A DNA stretch of 64,000 bases from Bacteroides stercorirosoris (GTDB taxonomy: Bacteria; Bacteroidota; Bacteroidia; Bacteroidales; Bacteroidaceae): the NCBI RefSeq assembly GCF_900142015.1, contig NZ_FQZN01000007.1, positions 62,001 through 126,000 on the forward strand, written 5' to 3'. Under the pieces are notes generated by a model, which was not told the origin of the DNA, ran no database searches, and saw only the letters and a program-made list of their open reading frames with translations. This document shows positions 28,790 to 37,741 of this stretch, one piece after another. The position numbers were made by a program, and so were the translations under genes. Position 1 is the stretch's first letter; every line of letters begins with the position of its first letter.

Positions 28790-28910
28790 GGGGAGGTGGT
28801 AGGTAAGCAATAAAATACCTATTAATAAGAAGATTAAGGAATTCTTTTCTCACCTACCACCCCGCCCTTTGGGCACCCCTCCTCCGACTGGAGGAGGGGA
28901 ATGGAGATAG
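28749..28910. repeat. Long imperfect inverted repeat overlapping the phosphatase 3' end
   Basis: The left arm (28749-28807) and right arm (28849-28910) are near-complementary over about 60 bases. Landmarks are CTCCTCCAGTCGGAGGAG, itself a palindrome, and GGTGGTAGGTRAG. The 41-base AT-rich loop is unrelated. It looks like a dispersed palindromic element or mini transposable element and may also serve as a terminator. Confidence 0.8.
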
Positions 28911-28990
28911 TCCGCTTAATTAATTGAGATACTCAGTAATTATCATTTGATTCAACCCCGCTCCGTTATGAATGAAAATTAATAGACTAA

Positions 28991-31900
28991 ATGATAAATA
29001 AAATGAAGAGAACCCTTCTCTTATTGTTGATTACCCTTTTCTGGGGCAATGCGCCATTGCTTTGTGCACAGACGGAAGCTCCCTTTCTTCCTTCGGCGGC
29101 GGATGCCCGTTGCAAACAATGGGTCGATTCCGTATTTGCAGGTTTAAGTCTGCAAGAGAAAGTGGGGCAGTTGATCGTCACCACCTTTCCTGCCAAAGCG
29201 GATAAACAGAATAAGAAACAGATACGCGATCTGGTTAAGAAGTATAAGATTGGCGGACTGCTGTTCGCCGAAGGCACGCCCGAAGAACAGGCGATACTGA
29301 CGAATATAGCACAGAAGAATTCAAAAGTACCCGTCATGATTACCTTTGATGGTGAATGGGGACTTTCCATGCGCCTGGAAGGCACGCCCTATTTTCCGAA
29401 GAATGCCGCCCTCGGTTGCATCGAAGATAATAATCTGATTTATGAATATGGCCGTGAAGTGGCACGCGAGTTCCGCGAACTGGGTGTACACGTGAATTTT
29501 GCACCTGATGCAGACGTCAATACCAATCCGTTGAACCCGGTGATTCATGTACGTTCTTTCGGTGAAGATGCAAAGAAAGTAGCGGAAAAGGTGCTGGCTT
29601 ACAGCCGGGGACTGGAAAGCGGTGGTGTATTGTCGGTTAGCAAGCACTTTCCCGGGCATGGCGATACGGATGTGGATTCGCATAAAGGATTGCCGGTGCT
29701 GTATTACAACCGCGAACGCCTGGACAGTGTGGAACTGTATCCTTTTAGAGAAATGGTACGCGCAGGTTTGGGTGGTGTGATGGTAGGCCATTTGCAGGTG
29801 CCTGCTTTGGAACCGGATAACAAGACGGCTTCTTCGCTTTCCCGGAGTGTAGTGACCGGTTTGCTGAAAGATGAAATGGGCTTCCGGGGACTGGTCTTTA
29901 CGGACGCGCTCGATATGAAAGGCGTTTCATCCGTGCCACAAGTCACAACAAAGGCATTGCTTGCCGGAAATGATATGGTACTGGTGCAGTATAATACGGA
30001 AAATGCCGTGAAAGAAGTGCTGGATGCTGTGAAGGACGGTGTGCTTCCCGAGTCGGAAGTAGAAGACAAATGCCGTAAGATACTTACCTATAAATATTTG
30101 CTGGGCTTGCGTCAGCCGCGTCCGCAGCTGCAAGTTAGCGGAATGAGTTATCGCATTCATACGGACGAAGCGCGGGCATTGGTCACTAAACTGCGTCAGG
30201 CGGCTGTTACGGTGCTGGGCAATCATTTCGGGATATTGCCTTTGACGCCTGTTGGTGGCGCTCCGATTGCTGTGTTGAGTGTGGGCGAGGGGAATGACAG
30301 TATTTTTATAGAAGAGATGAAGAAACTGTCTCCTGTTCCTGTGGAGCATCTCCGCCTGACACGGGAAACGACTGCCGATGCCCGCCGTGAACTGGCACGC
30401 AAGTTGGCGGATTACCGCCGTATCGTAATCAGCGTGTCGGGGAGGGATGCCGATGTGGTTGCTTATGCCGATTTCCTTGCGGAACTGGATTTGTCCGTAC
30501 CGTTGGTGTATGCTTTCTTCACGTCTTACCGGGGGATGCAACCATTGGAACCGGCTTTGAAACAGGCCAGTGCCGTGGTCTTGGGACATTCGTCGGAGGC
30601 GGACATCCAGCAATATGCCGCTGGTGTGATATTTGCTAAAGTGCCTGCACAGGGAAAACTGTCCATGAGCATCGGTGCCCTTTACCGGGCGGGTGAGGGC
30701 AGTATTGTCACTCCGGGTATGAAGCCGGGGAACATTATTCCCGAAGATATGGGCATGAAATCATACGAGTTGCATCAGATTGATGCTATTGTTAGGGCGG
30801 GACTGGATGCCAAAGCCTATCCCGGTTGCCAGGTATTGCTGTTGAAAGACGGCCAGTCTGTGTATGACAAGTGTTTCGGCACGCACTCCGATAAAGACAC
30901 CACTGCCGTGCGTCCTACGGATATGTTTGACCTTGCTTCTCTGACCAAGACCACTGCTACGCTACTTGCCGTCATGAAGCTTTATGACGAAGGCAAACTG
31001 AAACTGACGGACAAGGCCTCCCAATATCTGCCTTTCCTGCGGAACACTAATAAGAAGAATATAACTATCAAAGAACTGCTCCTTCACGAATCCGGTCTGC
31101 CGCCTTACATCCGCTTCTATCTGGAAGCCATCGACCCCAACTCGGTGCAAGGTCCATACGCCCAAAGCTGGGTAGATAAATGGCACCGCACACAGGTGAG
31201 TGAGCACAGCTACTATTGTTCGGACTTCAAGTTTAAGAAGGGACTGGTATCTGCAAAAGGATCATCTGTTTATACGCTGCATGTGGCCGATGATATGTGG
31301 CTGAATAAGAGTTTCAAGAACACCATCCTGCAAAAGATTGCCCGTTGCGATGTGGACGGCAAGCGGTATGTGTACAGCGACCTCGGCTTTATTCTTCTGC
31401 AACAGGTGGTGGAAGCAGTCGCCAAGCTGCCGATGGACCTTTATGTCGCAAAAGAATTTTATGCGCCTATGGGCTTGCAGCGCACCATGTATCTGCCTTT
31501 GCTGAGATACTCCAAACAAGAGATAATGCCTACGGCTGCCAATGATTTCCTTCGCCGCCAGGACTTATGCGGTTATGTGCATGATGAAGCGGCTGCCTGT
31601 ATGGGCGGCATTTCCGGTAATGCGGGTTTATTTTCTACAGCTACGGAAGTTGCGAAGATCTATCAGATGCTACTGAACGGCGGTGAACTGAATGGTAAAC
31701 GCTATTTGAGCGAAGCTACCTGCCGGTTGTTCACAACGGAAACTTCCGCCATCAGCCGCCGGGGATTAGGTTTTGATAAGCCGTATTTAAGTGACTTGAA
31801 GAACAGTCCTTGTGCTCCTTCGGCCACATCCGCCGTTTATGGGCATACCGGGTTCACAGGTACTTGCACCTGGGTGGACCCTGTGAACCGAACGGTATAT

Positions 31901-32005
31901 GTATTTCTCAGTAACCGCCTGTGTCCCAATGTGTGGAACACGAAACTGGGAGAGATGAATATCCGGACGAACATACAGGAAGCGATTTATAAAAGTCTGA
32001 AATAG
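28991..32005 (+). CDS. GH3 (NagZ-like) plus serine-hydrolase (class C beta-lactamase-like) fusion, copy 1
   Basis: A 1004-residue secreted two-domain enzyme; the start may also be the ATG at 29003, giving signal peptide MKRTLLLLLITLFWGNA. Residues about 45-375 are GH3 of the NagZ type, with KHFPGHGDTDVDSH holding the catalytic Asp229-His231 dyad and nucleophile Asp305 in FTDALDMKG. A middle GH3 C-like domain (about 400-575) follows. Residues about 590-1004 are a serine hydrolase with SxxK at Ser650-Lys653 (SLTK), YSD at 795-797 and HTGFTGT. NagZ removes beta-N-acetylglucosamine, for example from peptidoglycan pieces; the second domain may be an esterase or peptidase. A paralogue follows directly. 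Confidence 0.93.
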   Translation: MINKMKRTLLLLLITLFWGNAPLLCAQTEAPFLPSAADARCKQWVDSVFAGLSLQEKVGQLIVTTFPAKADKQNKKQIRDLVKKYKIGGLLFAEGTPEEQAILTNIAQKNSKVPVMITFDGEWGLSMRLEGTPYFPKNAALGCIEDNNLIYEYGREVAREFRELGVHVNFAPDADVNTNPLNPVIHVRSFGEDAKKVAEKVLAYSRGLESGGVLSVSKHFPGHGDTDVDSHKGLPVLYYNRERLDSVELYPFREMVRAGLGGVMVGHLQVPALEPDNKTASSLSRSVVTGLLKDEMGFRGLVFTDALDMKGVSSVPQVTTKALLAGNDMVLVQYNTENAVKEVLDAVKDGVLPESEVEDKCRKILTYKYLLGLRQPRPQLQVSGMSYRIHTDEARALVTKLRQAAVTVLGNHFGILPLTPVGGAPIAVLSVGEGNDSIFIEEMKKLSPVPVEHLRLTRETTADARRELARKLADYRRIVISVSGRDADVVAYADFLAELDLSVPLVYAFFTSYRGMQPLEPALKQASAVVLGHSSEADIQQYAAGVIFAKVPAQGKLSMSIGALYRAGEGSIVTPGMKPGNIIPEDMGMKSYELHQIDAIVRAGLDAKAYPGCQVLLLKDGQSVYDKCFGTHSDKDTTAVRPTDMFDLASLTKTTATLLAVMKLYDEGKLKLTDKASQYLPFLRNTNKKNITIKELLLHESGLPPYIRFYLEAIDPNSVQGPYAQSWVDKWHRTQVSEHSYYCSDFKFKKGLVSAKGSSVYTLHVADDMWLNKSFKNTILQKIARCDVDGKRYVYSDLGFILLQQVVEAVAKLPMDLYVAKEFYAPMGLQRTMYLPLLRYSKQEIMPTAANDFLRRQDLCGYVHDEAAACMGGISGNAGLFSTATEVAKIYQMLLNGGELNGKRYLSEATCRLFTTETSAISRRGLGFDKPYLSDLKNSPCAPSATSAVYGHTGFTGTCTWVDPVNRTVYVFLSNRLCPNVWNTKLGEMNIRTNIQEAIYKSLK

Positions 32006-32023
32006 CCTGAGCATAAAACTACC

Positions 32024-32088
32024 GGAGGCACGGTAAATACAGTGTTTTTTACTAATTAGTCAAAAAAACTCTGTATTTACCGTGCCTT
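32024..32088. terminator. Very long hairpin between the two GH3 fusion genes
   Basis: Arms of about 25 bases (32026-32050 and 32062-32087; key words GGCACGGTAAATACAG and CTGTATTTACCGTGCC) pair with a single mismatch around an 11-base loop, with an A/T run at the tip of the stem. It is much longer than a usual terminator and may be a small repeat element that serves as one. Confidence 0.65.
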
Positions 32089-32129
32089 TGTGTTTGAAAT
32101 GATATAACTTTGGTAGCCTTAATGTATAC

Positions 32130-35100
32130 ATGATAATGAAAAAACTATTCCTATCCCTCCTTATTATATGCGGTTGCTTCGCCCGTTTCGATGCCCAGGC
32201 GCAGCGTCTGCCCGCACAGCAATCTCCCGTATCTCCTGTCGAACCCATCATGATCCGTCAGCTTTCCGGTAACGAACAATGCCGGCAGTGGGTGGACTCT
32301 GTACTCAACAAGATGAATCTGAAAGAGCGTATTGGACAGCTATTCATCTATACGATTGCCCCGCAGCAGAATAAAGCCAACCGCGACCTGCTGCGTAAAG
32401 TGGTGGATGACTACAAAGTGGGTGGCCTGCTCTTTTCCGGCGGGCTGATAGAAAACCAGGTGGCTCTGACGAATGAGGCACAGAAGATGGCGGACATCCC
32501 GCTGATGATAACCTTCGATGGCGAGTGGGGACTTTCCATGCGGCTGCGCGGCACGCCGGTGTTTCCCCGCAACATGGTTTTGGGCTGTATACAGGACAAC
32601 GAACTTTTATATGAATACGGACGCGAGATGGCACGGCAATGCCGCGAACTCGGCGTGCAGGTGAACTTTGCCCCGGTGGCGGATGTGAATATCAATCCGA
32701 AGAATCCGGTCATCAATACCCGCTCGTTCGGTGAAAGTCCTGCGAATGTGGCAGACAAGGTGATAGCATACTCCCGTGGATTGGAAGAAGGCGGTGTGCT
32801 TTCCGTCAGCAAACACTTTCCGGGACATGGTGATACGGATGTGGATTCGCACCATTCATTGCCGATGTTGTCCTTTTCGCGTGCGCGGCTGGACAGTGTG
32901 GAACTATATCCGTTCAGAAAGGCCATTCAGGTGGGACTGTCCGGTATGATGGTGGGACATCTTGAAGTGCCGGTGCTTGAACCGAAACGGGGAGTGCCGT
33001 CTTCACTCTCCCGCAAGGTGGTGCACGATTTGCTGACGCAGGAAATGAAGTTTCAGGGATTGGTGTTTACGGATGCGCTTGCCATGAAAGGTGTTTCTAC
33101 TACCGATCAGACTGTCTGCTTGAAGGCTTTGAAGGCAGGACATGATTTGTTGCTTGTCCCCCGCCGGATCAAGGAAGAAGTGGACGCCGTGCTGGATGCT
33201 GTGAAAAGCGGTGAACTGACTGAAGCGGAAATCGAGGCGAAATGCCGGAAAGTGCTTACCTATAAGTATGCCCTCGGATTGTCGAAGAAACCTTTCGTCC
33301 GCCTCTCCGGTTTGGGGAACCGTATCAATACCGCACATACCCGCGACCTGATACGCCGTCTGAACCAGGCGGCAATCATCGTATTGCAGAATAAAGATAA
33401 TATGCTCCCGCTGGATGCGGGCACCCCTGAGGTAGCTGTGCTTAATGTAGGTGATGCGAAAGAAATCCAACCTTTCCTAAAAGAACTCTCCGGATATATC
33501 AAAGCCTCCGCTTCCGGTGGAATGCACAACGCCGTGCCTGCCGTCTTCCAACTGAAGAAGGAACTGCCGGAAGCTGCGCGCAAACAACTGCGCGACTCCC
33601 TGTCGCAATACAAACGTATCCTCGTCTGTGTCACGGATCATCGCCTGATACCCTACCAGGCTTTCTTCAATGAATTTGCTCCGGATGTACCGGTGGCTTA
33701 CCTGCTCTTCATTCCCGGCAAACAAGTGTTACAGATACGTCGGGGAGTATCTGCGGCCGATGCCGTAATATTGGCTCACTCTTCGATGGACGATGTACAG
33801 GAGCAAGTAGCCAGAATACTTTATGCCGACGCTACAGCGGACGGTCATCTTTCGGCAAGTATCGGCAATTTGTTTGCAACAGGTGACGGTCTGGCTATTA
33901 CCCCGAAAACCCCACGTCACTTTATTCCCGATGAACATGGGGTAAACTCCCGCTTGCTGGCGCGTATCGATGAAATCGCGAAAGAAGGTATTAAGGAAGG
34001 TGCATATCCCGGTTGTCAGATTGTGGTGCTGAAAGATGGCAAGGAAATGTATAACAAAGCCTTCGGGACACATACTTGGGGAGGAGCCGTCGGCATTTCA
34101 GCCAATAAACTTCCTGTCGCGGTGAACGTTCCCGGTGCCGGGCTTCCCGTATCGCCGACGGATGTTTACGACTTGGCTTCGCTGACAAAGACCACAGCAA
34201 CGCTGCTTGCTGTGATGAAGTTGTATGATAAAGGTCGTCTGAGCCTTACGGACCGTGCTTCGGACTATTTGCCCTGGTTGCAGGACACGGATAAGAAAGA
34301 CATTACCATCCGGCAGTTATTGCTGCATGAATCCGGATTGCCGTCTACGTTGCTGTTCTATCAGGAAGCGATAGATGAAGATAGTTATGCGGGAACTCTT
34401 TTCAAGGCGAAACCCGATGCGGTGCATTCTGTACAGATAGGCACCCGTACTTGGGCGAATCCGAAATTCAAGTTCCGGGAGGGCTTGATGTCCAAGGTGC
34501 GCACTGCGGAACATACATTGCAGGTAAGCGATAGCCTGTGGCTGAACCGTTCCTTTAAAGAAGAATATTGGCAGAAGATTGTGAAAGCGCCTTTGCGCGA
34601 CCGCCGTTATCGTTATAGCTGCGTCGGCTTCATCTTGTTGCAACAGGTGGTCGAGGCACGTACGGGCATGTCGATGGATGCTTTTCTTGAACAGGAATTT
34701 TATGCACCGATGGGGCTGAAGCGTACGGGATACCTGCCGCTGCAAGGTGCGGCTACTGCAGGTAGTACATACGCCGGTATCGTTTCCGGCAACCATACGC
34801 CGATACCGAAAGCTGAAATCGTGCCTTCCGCCATTGACCCGTTCCTGCGGAAAACGGTTCTTCAGGGTTTTGTTCATGATGAGTCTGCGGCTTTTCTGGG
34901 TGGTGTGTCGGGCAATGCCGGGCTGTTCTCTAATGCTACGGAAGTGGCGCGCATTTATCAGATGTTGCTGAACGGTGGTGAGCTGGATGGCAAACGCTAT
35001 CTGAGTCCGGAAACTTGCCGGGTATTCACTACTACCGTTTCCCGTATCAGCCGTCGTGGTCTTGGCTTTGATAAGCCCGACCGTCAGAATCCTGCAAAGA

Positions 35101-35312
35101 GTCCGTGTGCGGCCGCTGCACCGTCCACTGTCTACGGGCATACCGGCTTTACGGGGACTTGTGCCTGGGTGGATCCGACAAACGGTCTTGTCTATGTCTT
35201 CCTTTGCAATCGTATTTATCCTGATGTATGGAATACGAAGCTGATGAGGCTGGATATTCGTACACGGATACAGGAGGCGGTATATCAGGCGTTGAAACAG
35301 ATTCATAACTGA
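32130..35312 (+). CDS. GH3 (NagZ-like) plus serine-hydrolase fusion, copy 2
   Basis: A 1060-residue paralogue of the preceding gene with the same domain order; ATG 32136 is an equally good start. GH3 part: Asp239-His241 in KHFPGHGDTDVDSH, nucleophile Asp315 in FTDALAMKG. Serine hydrolase part: Ser684-Lys687 (SLTK), and HTGFTGTC near the end. Two differences from copy 1 stand out. Copy 2 has about 18 extra residues before the SxxK helix (GISANKLPVAVNVPGAGLP), and its second motif is YSC (829-831) where copy 1 has YSD and many relatives YxN. A -7 box TAACTTTG (32105-32112) could give it its own promoter. It probably arose by tandem duplication with later divergence in specificity. Confidence 0.93.
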   Translation: MIMKKLFLSLLIICGCFARFDAQAQRLPAQQSPVSPVEPIMIRQLSGNEQCRQWVDSVLNKMNLKERIGQLFIYTIAPQQNKANRDLLRKVVDDYKVGGLLFSGGLIENQVALTNEAQKMADIPLMITFDGEWGLSMRLRGTPVFPRNMVLGCIQDNELLYEYGREMARQCRELGVQVNFAPVADVNINPKNPVINTRSFGESPANVADKVIAYSRGLEEGGVLSVSKHFPGHGDTDVDSHHSLPMLSFSRARLDSVELYPFRKAIQVGLSGMMVGHLEVPVLEPKRGVPSSLSRKVVHDLLTQEMKFQGLVFTDALAMKGVSTTDQTVCLKALKAGHDLLLVPRRIKEEVDAVLDAVKSGELTEAEIEAKCRKVLTYKYALGLSKKPFVRLSGLGNRINTAHTRDLIRRLNQAAIIVLQNKDNMLPLDAGTPEVAVLNVGDAKEIQPFLKELSGYIKASASGGMHNAVPAVFQLKKELPEAARKQLRDSLSQYKRILVCVTDHRLIPYQAFFNEFAPDVPVAYLLFIPGKQVLQIRRGVSAADAVILAHSSMDDVQEQVARILYADATADGHLSASIGNLFATGDGLAITPKTPRHFIPDEHGVNSRLLARIDEIAKEGIKEGAYPGCQIVVLKDGKEMYNKAFGTHTWGGAVGISANKLPVAVNVPGAGLPVSPTDVYDLASLTKTTATLLAVMKLYDKGRLSLTDRASDYLPWLQDTDKKDITIRQLLLHESGLPSTLLFYQEAIDEDSYAGTLFKAKPDAVHSVQIGTRTWANPKFKFREGLMSKVRTAEHTLQVSDSLWLNRSFKEEYWQKIVKAPLRDRRYRYSCVGFILLQQVVEARTGMSMDAFLEQEFYAPMGLKRTGYLPLQGAATAGSTYAGIVSGNHTPIPKAEIVPSAIDPFLRKTVLQGFVHDESAAFLGGVSGNAGLFSNATEVARIYQMLLNGGELDGKRYLSPETCRVFTTTVSRISRRGLGFDKPDRQNPAKSPCAAAAPSTVYGHTGFTGTCAWVDPTNGLVYVFLCNRIYPDVWNTKLMRLDIRTRIQEAVYQALKQIHN

Positions 35313-35331
35313 TAAGAAATGAAGCAAATGG

Positions 35332-35551
35332 CAGCCTAAGCCTGAAAGGCTTTCATCTTACAGCCCAGGGCATCGCCCTGGGAATGAATCGTCCCCCACA
35401 ATCTTACGCCCTGTAAGGGCAAAAGCTGATGTGTGCTGTTATGCCCTTACAGGGCGCGGGGATAAACATTACTCAATTCCCAGGGCGTTGCCCTGGGCTG
35501 TAAGATGAAAGGCTTTCAGCCTTGAGCTGCGCAATAATCATCTGTTTCATT
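35332..35551. repeat. Structured 220-bp dispersed repeat, copy 1
   Basis: A nested palindrome. Outer arms CTGAAAGGCTTTCATCTTA and TAAGATGAAAGGCTTTCAG enclose GCCCAGGGCATCGCCCTGGG and its partner CCCAGGGCGTTGCCCTGGGC, with inner GCCCTGTAAGGGC and GCCCTTACAGGGC. A second copy lies in the same orientation at 37371-37591. The rest of 35313-35720 holds only the terminator at 35611-35657. Confidence 0.9.
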
Positions 35552-35610
35552 CATAACTGTATAAGAAGGAGTTAATTTCACCCCCTGATTCGTATAATTG
35601 ATAAAAAACG

Positions 35611-35657
35611 AAGGGAATAGTCCCCCGCTCACGCGGCCGGCTATTCCCTTTTTTTTA
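35611..35657. terminator. Bidirectional terminator
   Basis: The stem AAGGGAATAG and CTATTCCCTT, with an inner GC-rich stem, is followed by eight T; an A run lies on the other side. It separates the convergent GH3 fusion gene and the small barrel gene. Confidence 0.8.
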
Positions 35658-35720
35658 CACGTCTTGAAACAATCAATTAATACCAGTCAAACTTATATCT
35701 GTGCTATAATGCAAATTATG

Positions 35721-36350
35721 TTAGAATGCAATACCCAGACGCAGACCGAAATTGCTCAAACCGTCTACACTGTAAGTGAACAAGTCACCCTTGTTGGTAC
35801 CGTAGCTGTAGTAAGCTGCGATGTGCAGACCCGGTCCGTAAGCCCAGGGATAGATATTGAGACCGATTTCCGGTGATACATAGAAACCCCAAGTACTCTT
35901 ATTAGCCTCGTAAACGTTGAAAGTAGATTTGATTTCAGCGTACTGAGGGCCAACCTTCAAACCAACATAAGGTTGGAAAGCACTGCCACGGTCGAATGTA
36001 TAGCGTCCGGCAAGACCGAAAGGCAACTGGAACAGCGTATGCTGCTGGTCGGTATTGATGCTACCGCCTTCACCTACGGGCAGTGTCTGGCGTCCGAAGT
36101 ATTCGTGGTTGCTGTGGTAAGCCAGGAAAGCACCGAGTGCAATGTTCGGGGTTACGTAATAACCACCTTCAAAACTCATACCCCATCCGCTGGCTTTGTC
36201 AGCGAAGTGGTTGCTCAGGGGGAAGTTGAACTGCCAATCGATATTGGCATAACCGTTATCGGTCATTTGTGCCTTTGCCGGCATGGCGAAGACGAGAGCC
36301 AGGGCGGCAACTGCCAGTACTCTCACGGAAATATATTTTATTGTTTTCAT
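35721..36350 (-). CDS. Small outer-membrane beta-barrel protein
   Basis: A 209-residue secreted protein with a signal peptide (VLAVAALALVFAMPAKAQ). The mature part alternates short aromatic-rich strands and Gly turns (MSFEGGYYVTPNIALGAFLAY, FQPYVGLKVGPQYAE, YVSPEIGLNIYPW, LHIAAYYSYG) and ends LRLGIAF with a terminal Phe, as in 8-strand OmpA/OmpX-like barrels. No enzyme motif is visible. It lies downstream of the DUF4136 gene on the same strand with 106 bases between them, and that gap is filled partly by a 14-bp tandem repeat. Function unknown. Confidence 0.85.
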   Translation of the reverse strand: MKTIKYISVRVLAVAALALVFAMPAKAQMTDNGYANIDWQFNFPLSNHFADKASGWGMSFEGGYYVTPNIALGAFLAYHSNHEYFGRQTLPVGEGGSINTDQQHTLFQLPFGLAGRYTFDRGSAFQPYVGLKVGPQYAEIKSTFNVYEANKSTWGFYVSPEIGLNIYPWAYGPGLHIAAYYSYGTNKGDLFTYSVDGLSNFGLRLGIAF

Positions 36351-36399
36351 ATTTGTTATTGTTTTTAAGTTCCCGGATAGTCCACTTCTGGACCATCTT

Positions 36400-36460
36400 T
36401 CTACTAACTACTATCTACTAACTACTATCTACTAACTACTATCTACTAACTACTATCTAC
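36400..36460. repeat. 14-bp tandem repeat, four copies and a part
   Basis: The unit TCTACTAACTACTA is repeated exactly from 36400 to 36455 and continues with TCTAC. On the minus strand it is rich in TAG and TAGTAG, and the DUF4136 stop codon is its first member. Such perfect repeats vary in copy number by slippage. Confidence 0.92.
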
Positions 36461-37089
36461 TTATTAGTCAGATAAGAGGATTGGGTGAAAGCTTGGTTTA
36501 CACCTTCAACCGCTAACTTCGTGTTGACTGCGCTGGAACCGCTGAGCAATCCGCTCATATAACTTGTCCAAAGTACGGGCAGTTTTTCTTTTTCGCCCTG
36601 AGTAGCTTCCAGGTTGAGGAGTTCGGTGATGAATGAACCGGTGCTGTAAGTATAGGTTACGGCATACGGGTAGTACCATCCGCCCCAGTTACCCCAGTAA
36701 GGTGCATCCCAGTAGCCTGGATAGTTCCACCACCATTCGGGTTGTCCATAATCATTGAAGTAGTAAGTGCTCTTGATGTAGCTGACCTGCAAACCGAGGT
36801 TAGCATCGTCACGGTCATCTACACGGACAAAACCACGGTTGGTCATGTTGGCTGCGTAAGCTTTCAGAATCTCTTGGGCGTTTTCATCTTTCCAGTATTC
36901 AGCTTCTTTCTTGTCACCGATGATAAGGATGCTGTCTGGCATGTAGTACGTTTGGAAAGCTTTGAAGTCAGCTTTCGTGTCATAATTGGTATAAACCAGA
37001 TACTTGTTGTCCAGCTTATCCGTGTCAGGGTCTTTTTCGCAGGCTGCGAAAGTCAAGACCACCAATAATAGGGGAATTAATTTCTTCAT
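36457..37089 (-). CDS. DUF4136-family lipoprotein
   Basis: A 210-residue lipoprotein (signal ending LLVVLTFAAC, then EKDPDTDK). The body matches the DUF4136 style: KADFKAFQTYYMPDSI near the start, ILKAYAANMTNRGFVRVDDRDDANLGLQVSY in the middle in two adjoining parts, a Trp/Tyr-rich section (WWWNYPGYWDAPYW), and a C-terminal helical part. Family members are envelope lipoproteins of unknown role. It is upstream of the small barrel gene and perhaps in one transcript with it. Confidence 0.85.
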   Translation of the reverse strand: MKKLIPLLLVVLTFAACEKDPDTDKLDNKYLVYTNYDTKADFKAFQTYYMPDSILIIGDKKEAEYWKDENAQEILKAYAANMTNRGFVRVDDRDDANLGLQVSYIKSTYYFNDYGQPEWWWNYPGYWDAPYWGNWGGWYYPYAVTYTYSTGSFITELLNLEATQGEKEKLPVLWTSYMSGLLSGSSAVNTKLAVEGVNQAFTQSSYLTNK

Positions 37090-37242
37090 ACTTTTATAAT
37101 GTTTAGGTTAAATATAAAAATCCTGCCCTGGTACCTCAGGCTTTTGGTACATGAACAAGATAAAAAATAAAAGGTTCAGAGAGGGGTATGTTAAATTTGT
37201 ATTCTTTTGTGGGAAAGTACTGCTGGATTGTGGCTCGAAGAA

Positions 37243-37335
37243 ATGAATTATTTCACCACAGAGGACACAGAGGTTATGATTATCTCGGAATTAGAAGTAT
37301 AAAAACTCTGCGTCCTCTGTGGTGAATTAATTCAT
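37243..37335. repeat. Inverted repeat of the CACCACAGA type, copy 1
   Basis: Arms at 37243-37272 and 37306-37335 are complementary over about 30 bases with two mismatches (words TTTCACCACAGAGGAC and GTCCTCTGTGGTGAATT). The first 20 or so bases of the left arm also open the inverted repeat at 39118. Confidence 0.8.
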
Positions 37336-37370
37336 AACTGTGCAGTAATGAAGCAAATGATAATTTAGCA

Positions 37371-37591
37371 CAGCCTAAGCCTGAAAGGCTTTCATCTTAT
37401 AGCCCGGGGCAGCGCCCTGGGAATGAATCGTTCCCCACAATCTTACGCCCTGTAAGGGCAAAAGCTGATATGTGCTGTTATGCCCTTACAGGGCGCAGGG
37501 ATAAACATAACTCAATTCCCAGGGCGCTGCCCCGGGCTATAAGATGAAAGGCTTTCAGCCTTGAGCTGCGCAATAATCACCTGTTTTATTC
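37371..37591. repeat. Structured 220-bp dispersed repeat, copy 2
   Basis: The same nested palindrome as at 35332-35551. Where the arms differ (CAGCCCAGGGC to TAGCCCGGGGC on the left; GCCCTGGGCTG to GCCCCGGGCTA on the right) both sides change together, keeping the pairing. The rest of 37090-37918 holds the inverted repeats at 37243 and 37703 and no convincing gene. Confidence 0.9.
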
Positions 37592-37702
37592 AACCCCGTA
37601 TAGAAATGAGTGAAATGCTTCCTATTCATTTGTGTGAATTTTCTACCAGCTAAGCAGTAAAATGTAACTATTTGATTATGAGTACATATAAATAGAGGCT
37701 AT

Positions 37703-37741
37703 CTCAGTCGTATACCGAGATACCCTAAGTATACGACTGAG
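37703..37741. other. Perfect 13-bp inverted repeat
   Basis: CTCAGTCGTATAC (37703-37715) and GTATACGACTGAG (37729-37741) are separated by 13 bases. The loop and the flank share TACCCTAA. It lies in the gap beyond the aldo/keto reductase stop and may be a hairpin or a protein site. Confidence 0.6.

Noticed and set aside
34317..35327. A 336-codon minus-strand frame inside GH3 fusion copy 2
   Set aside because: It is antisense to the conserved serine-hydrolase domain and has no family features.
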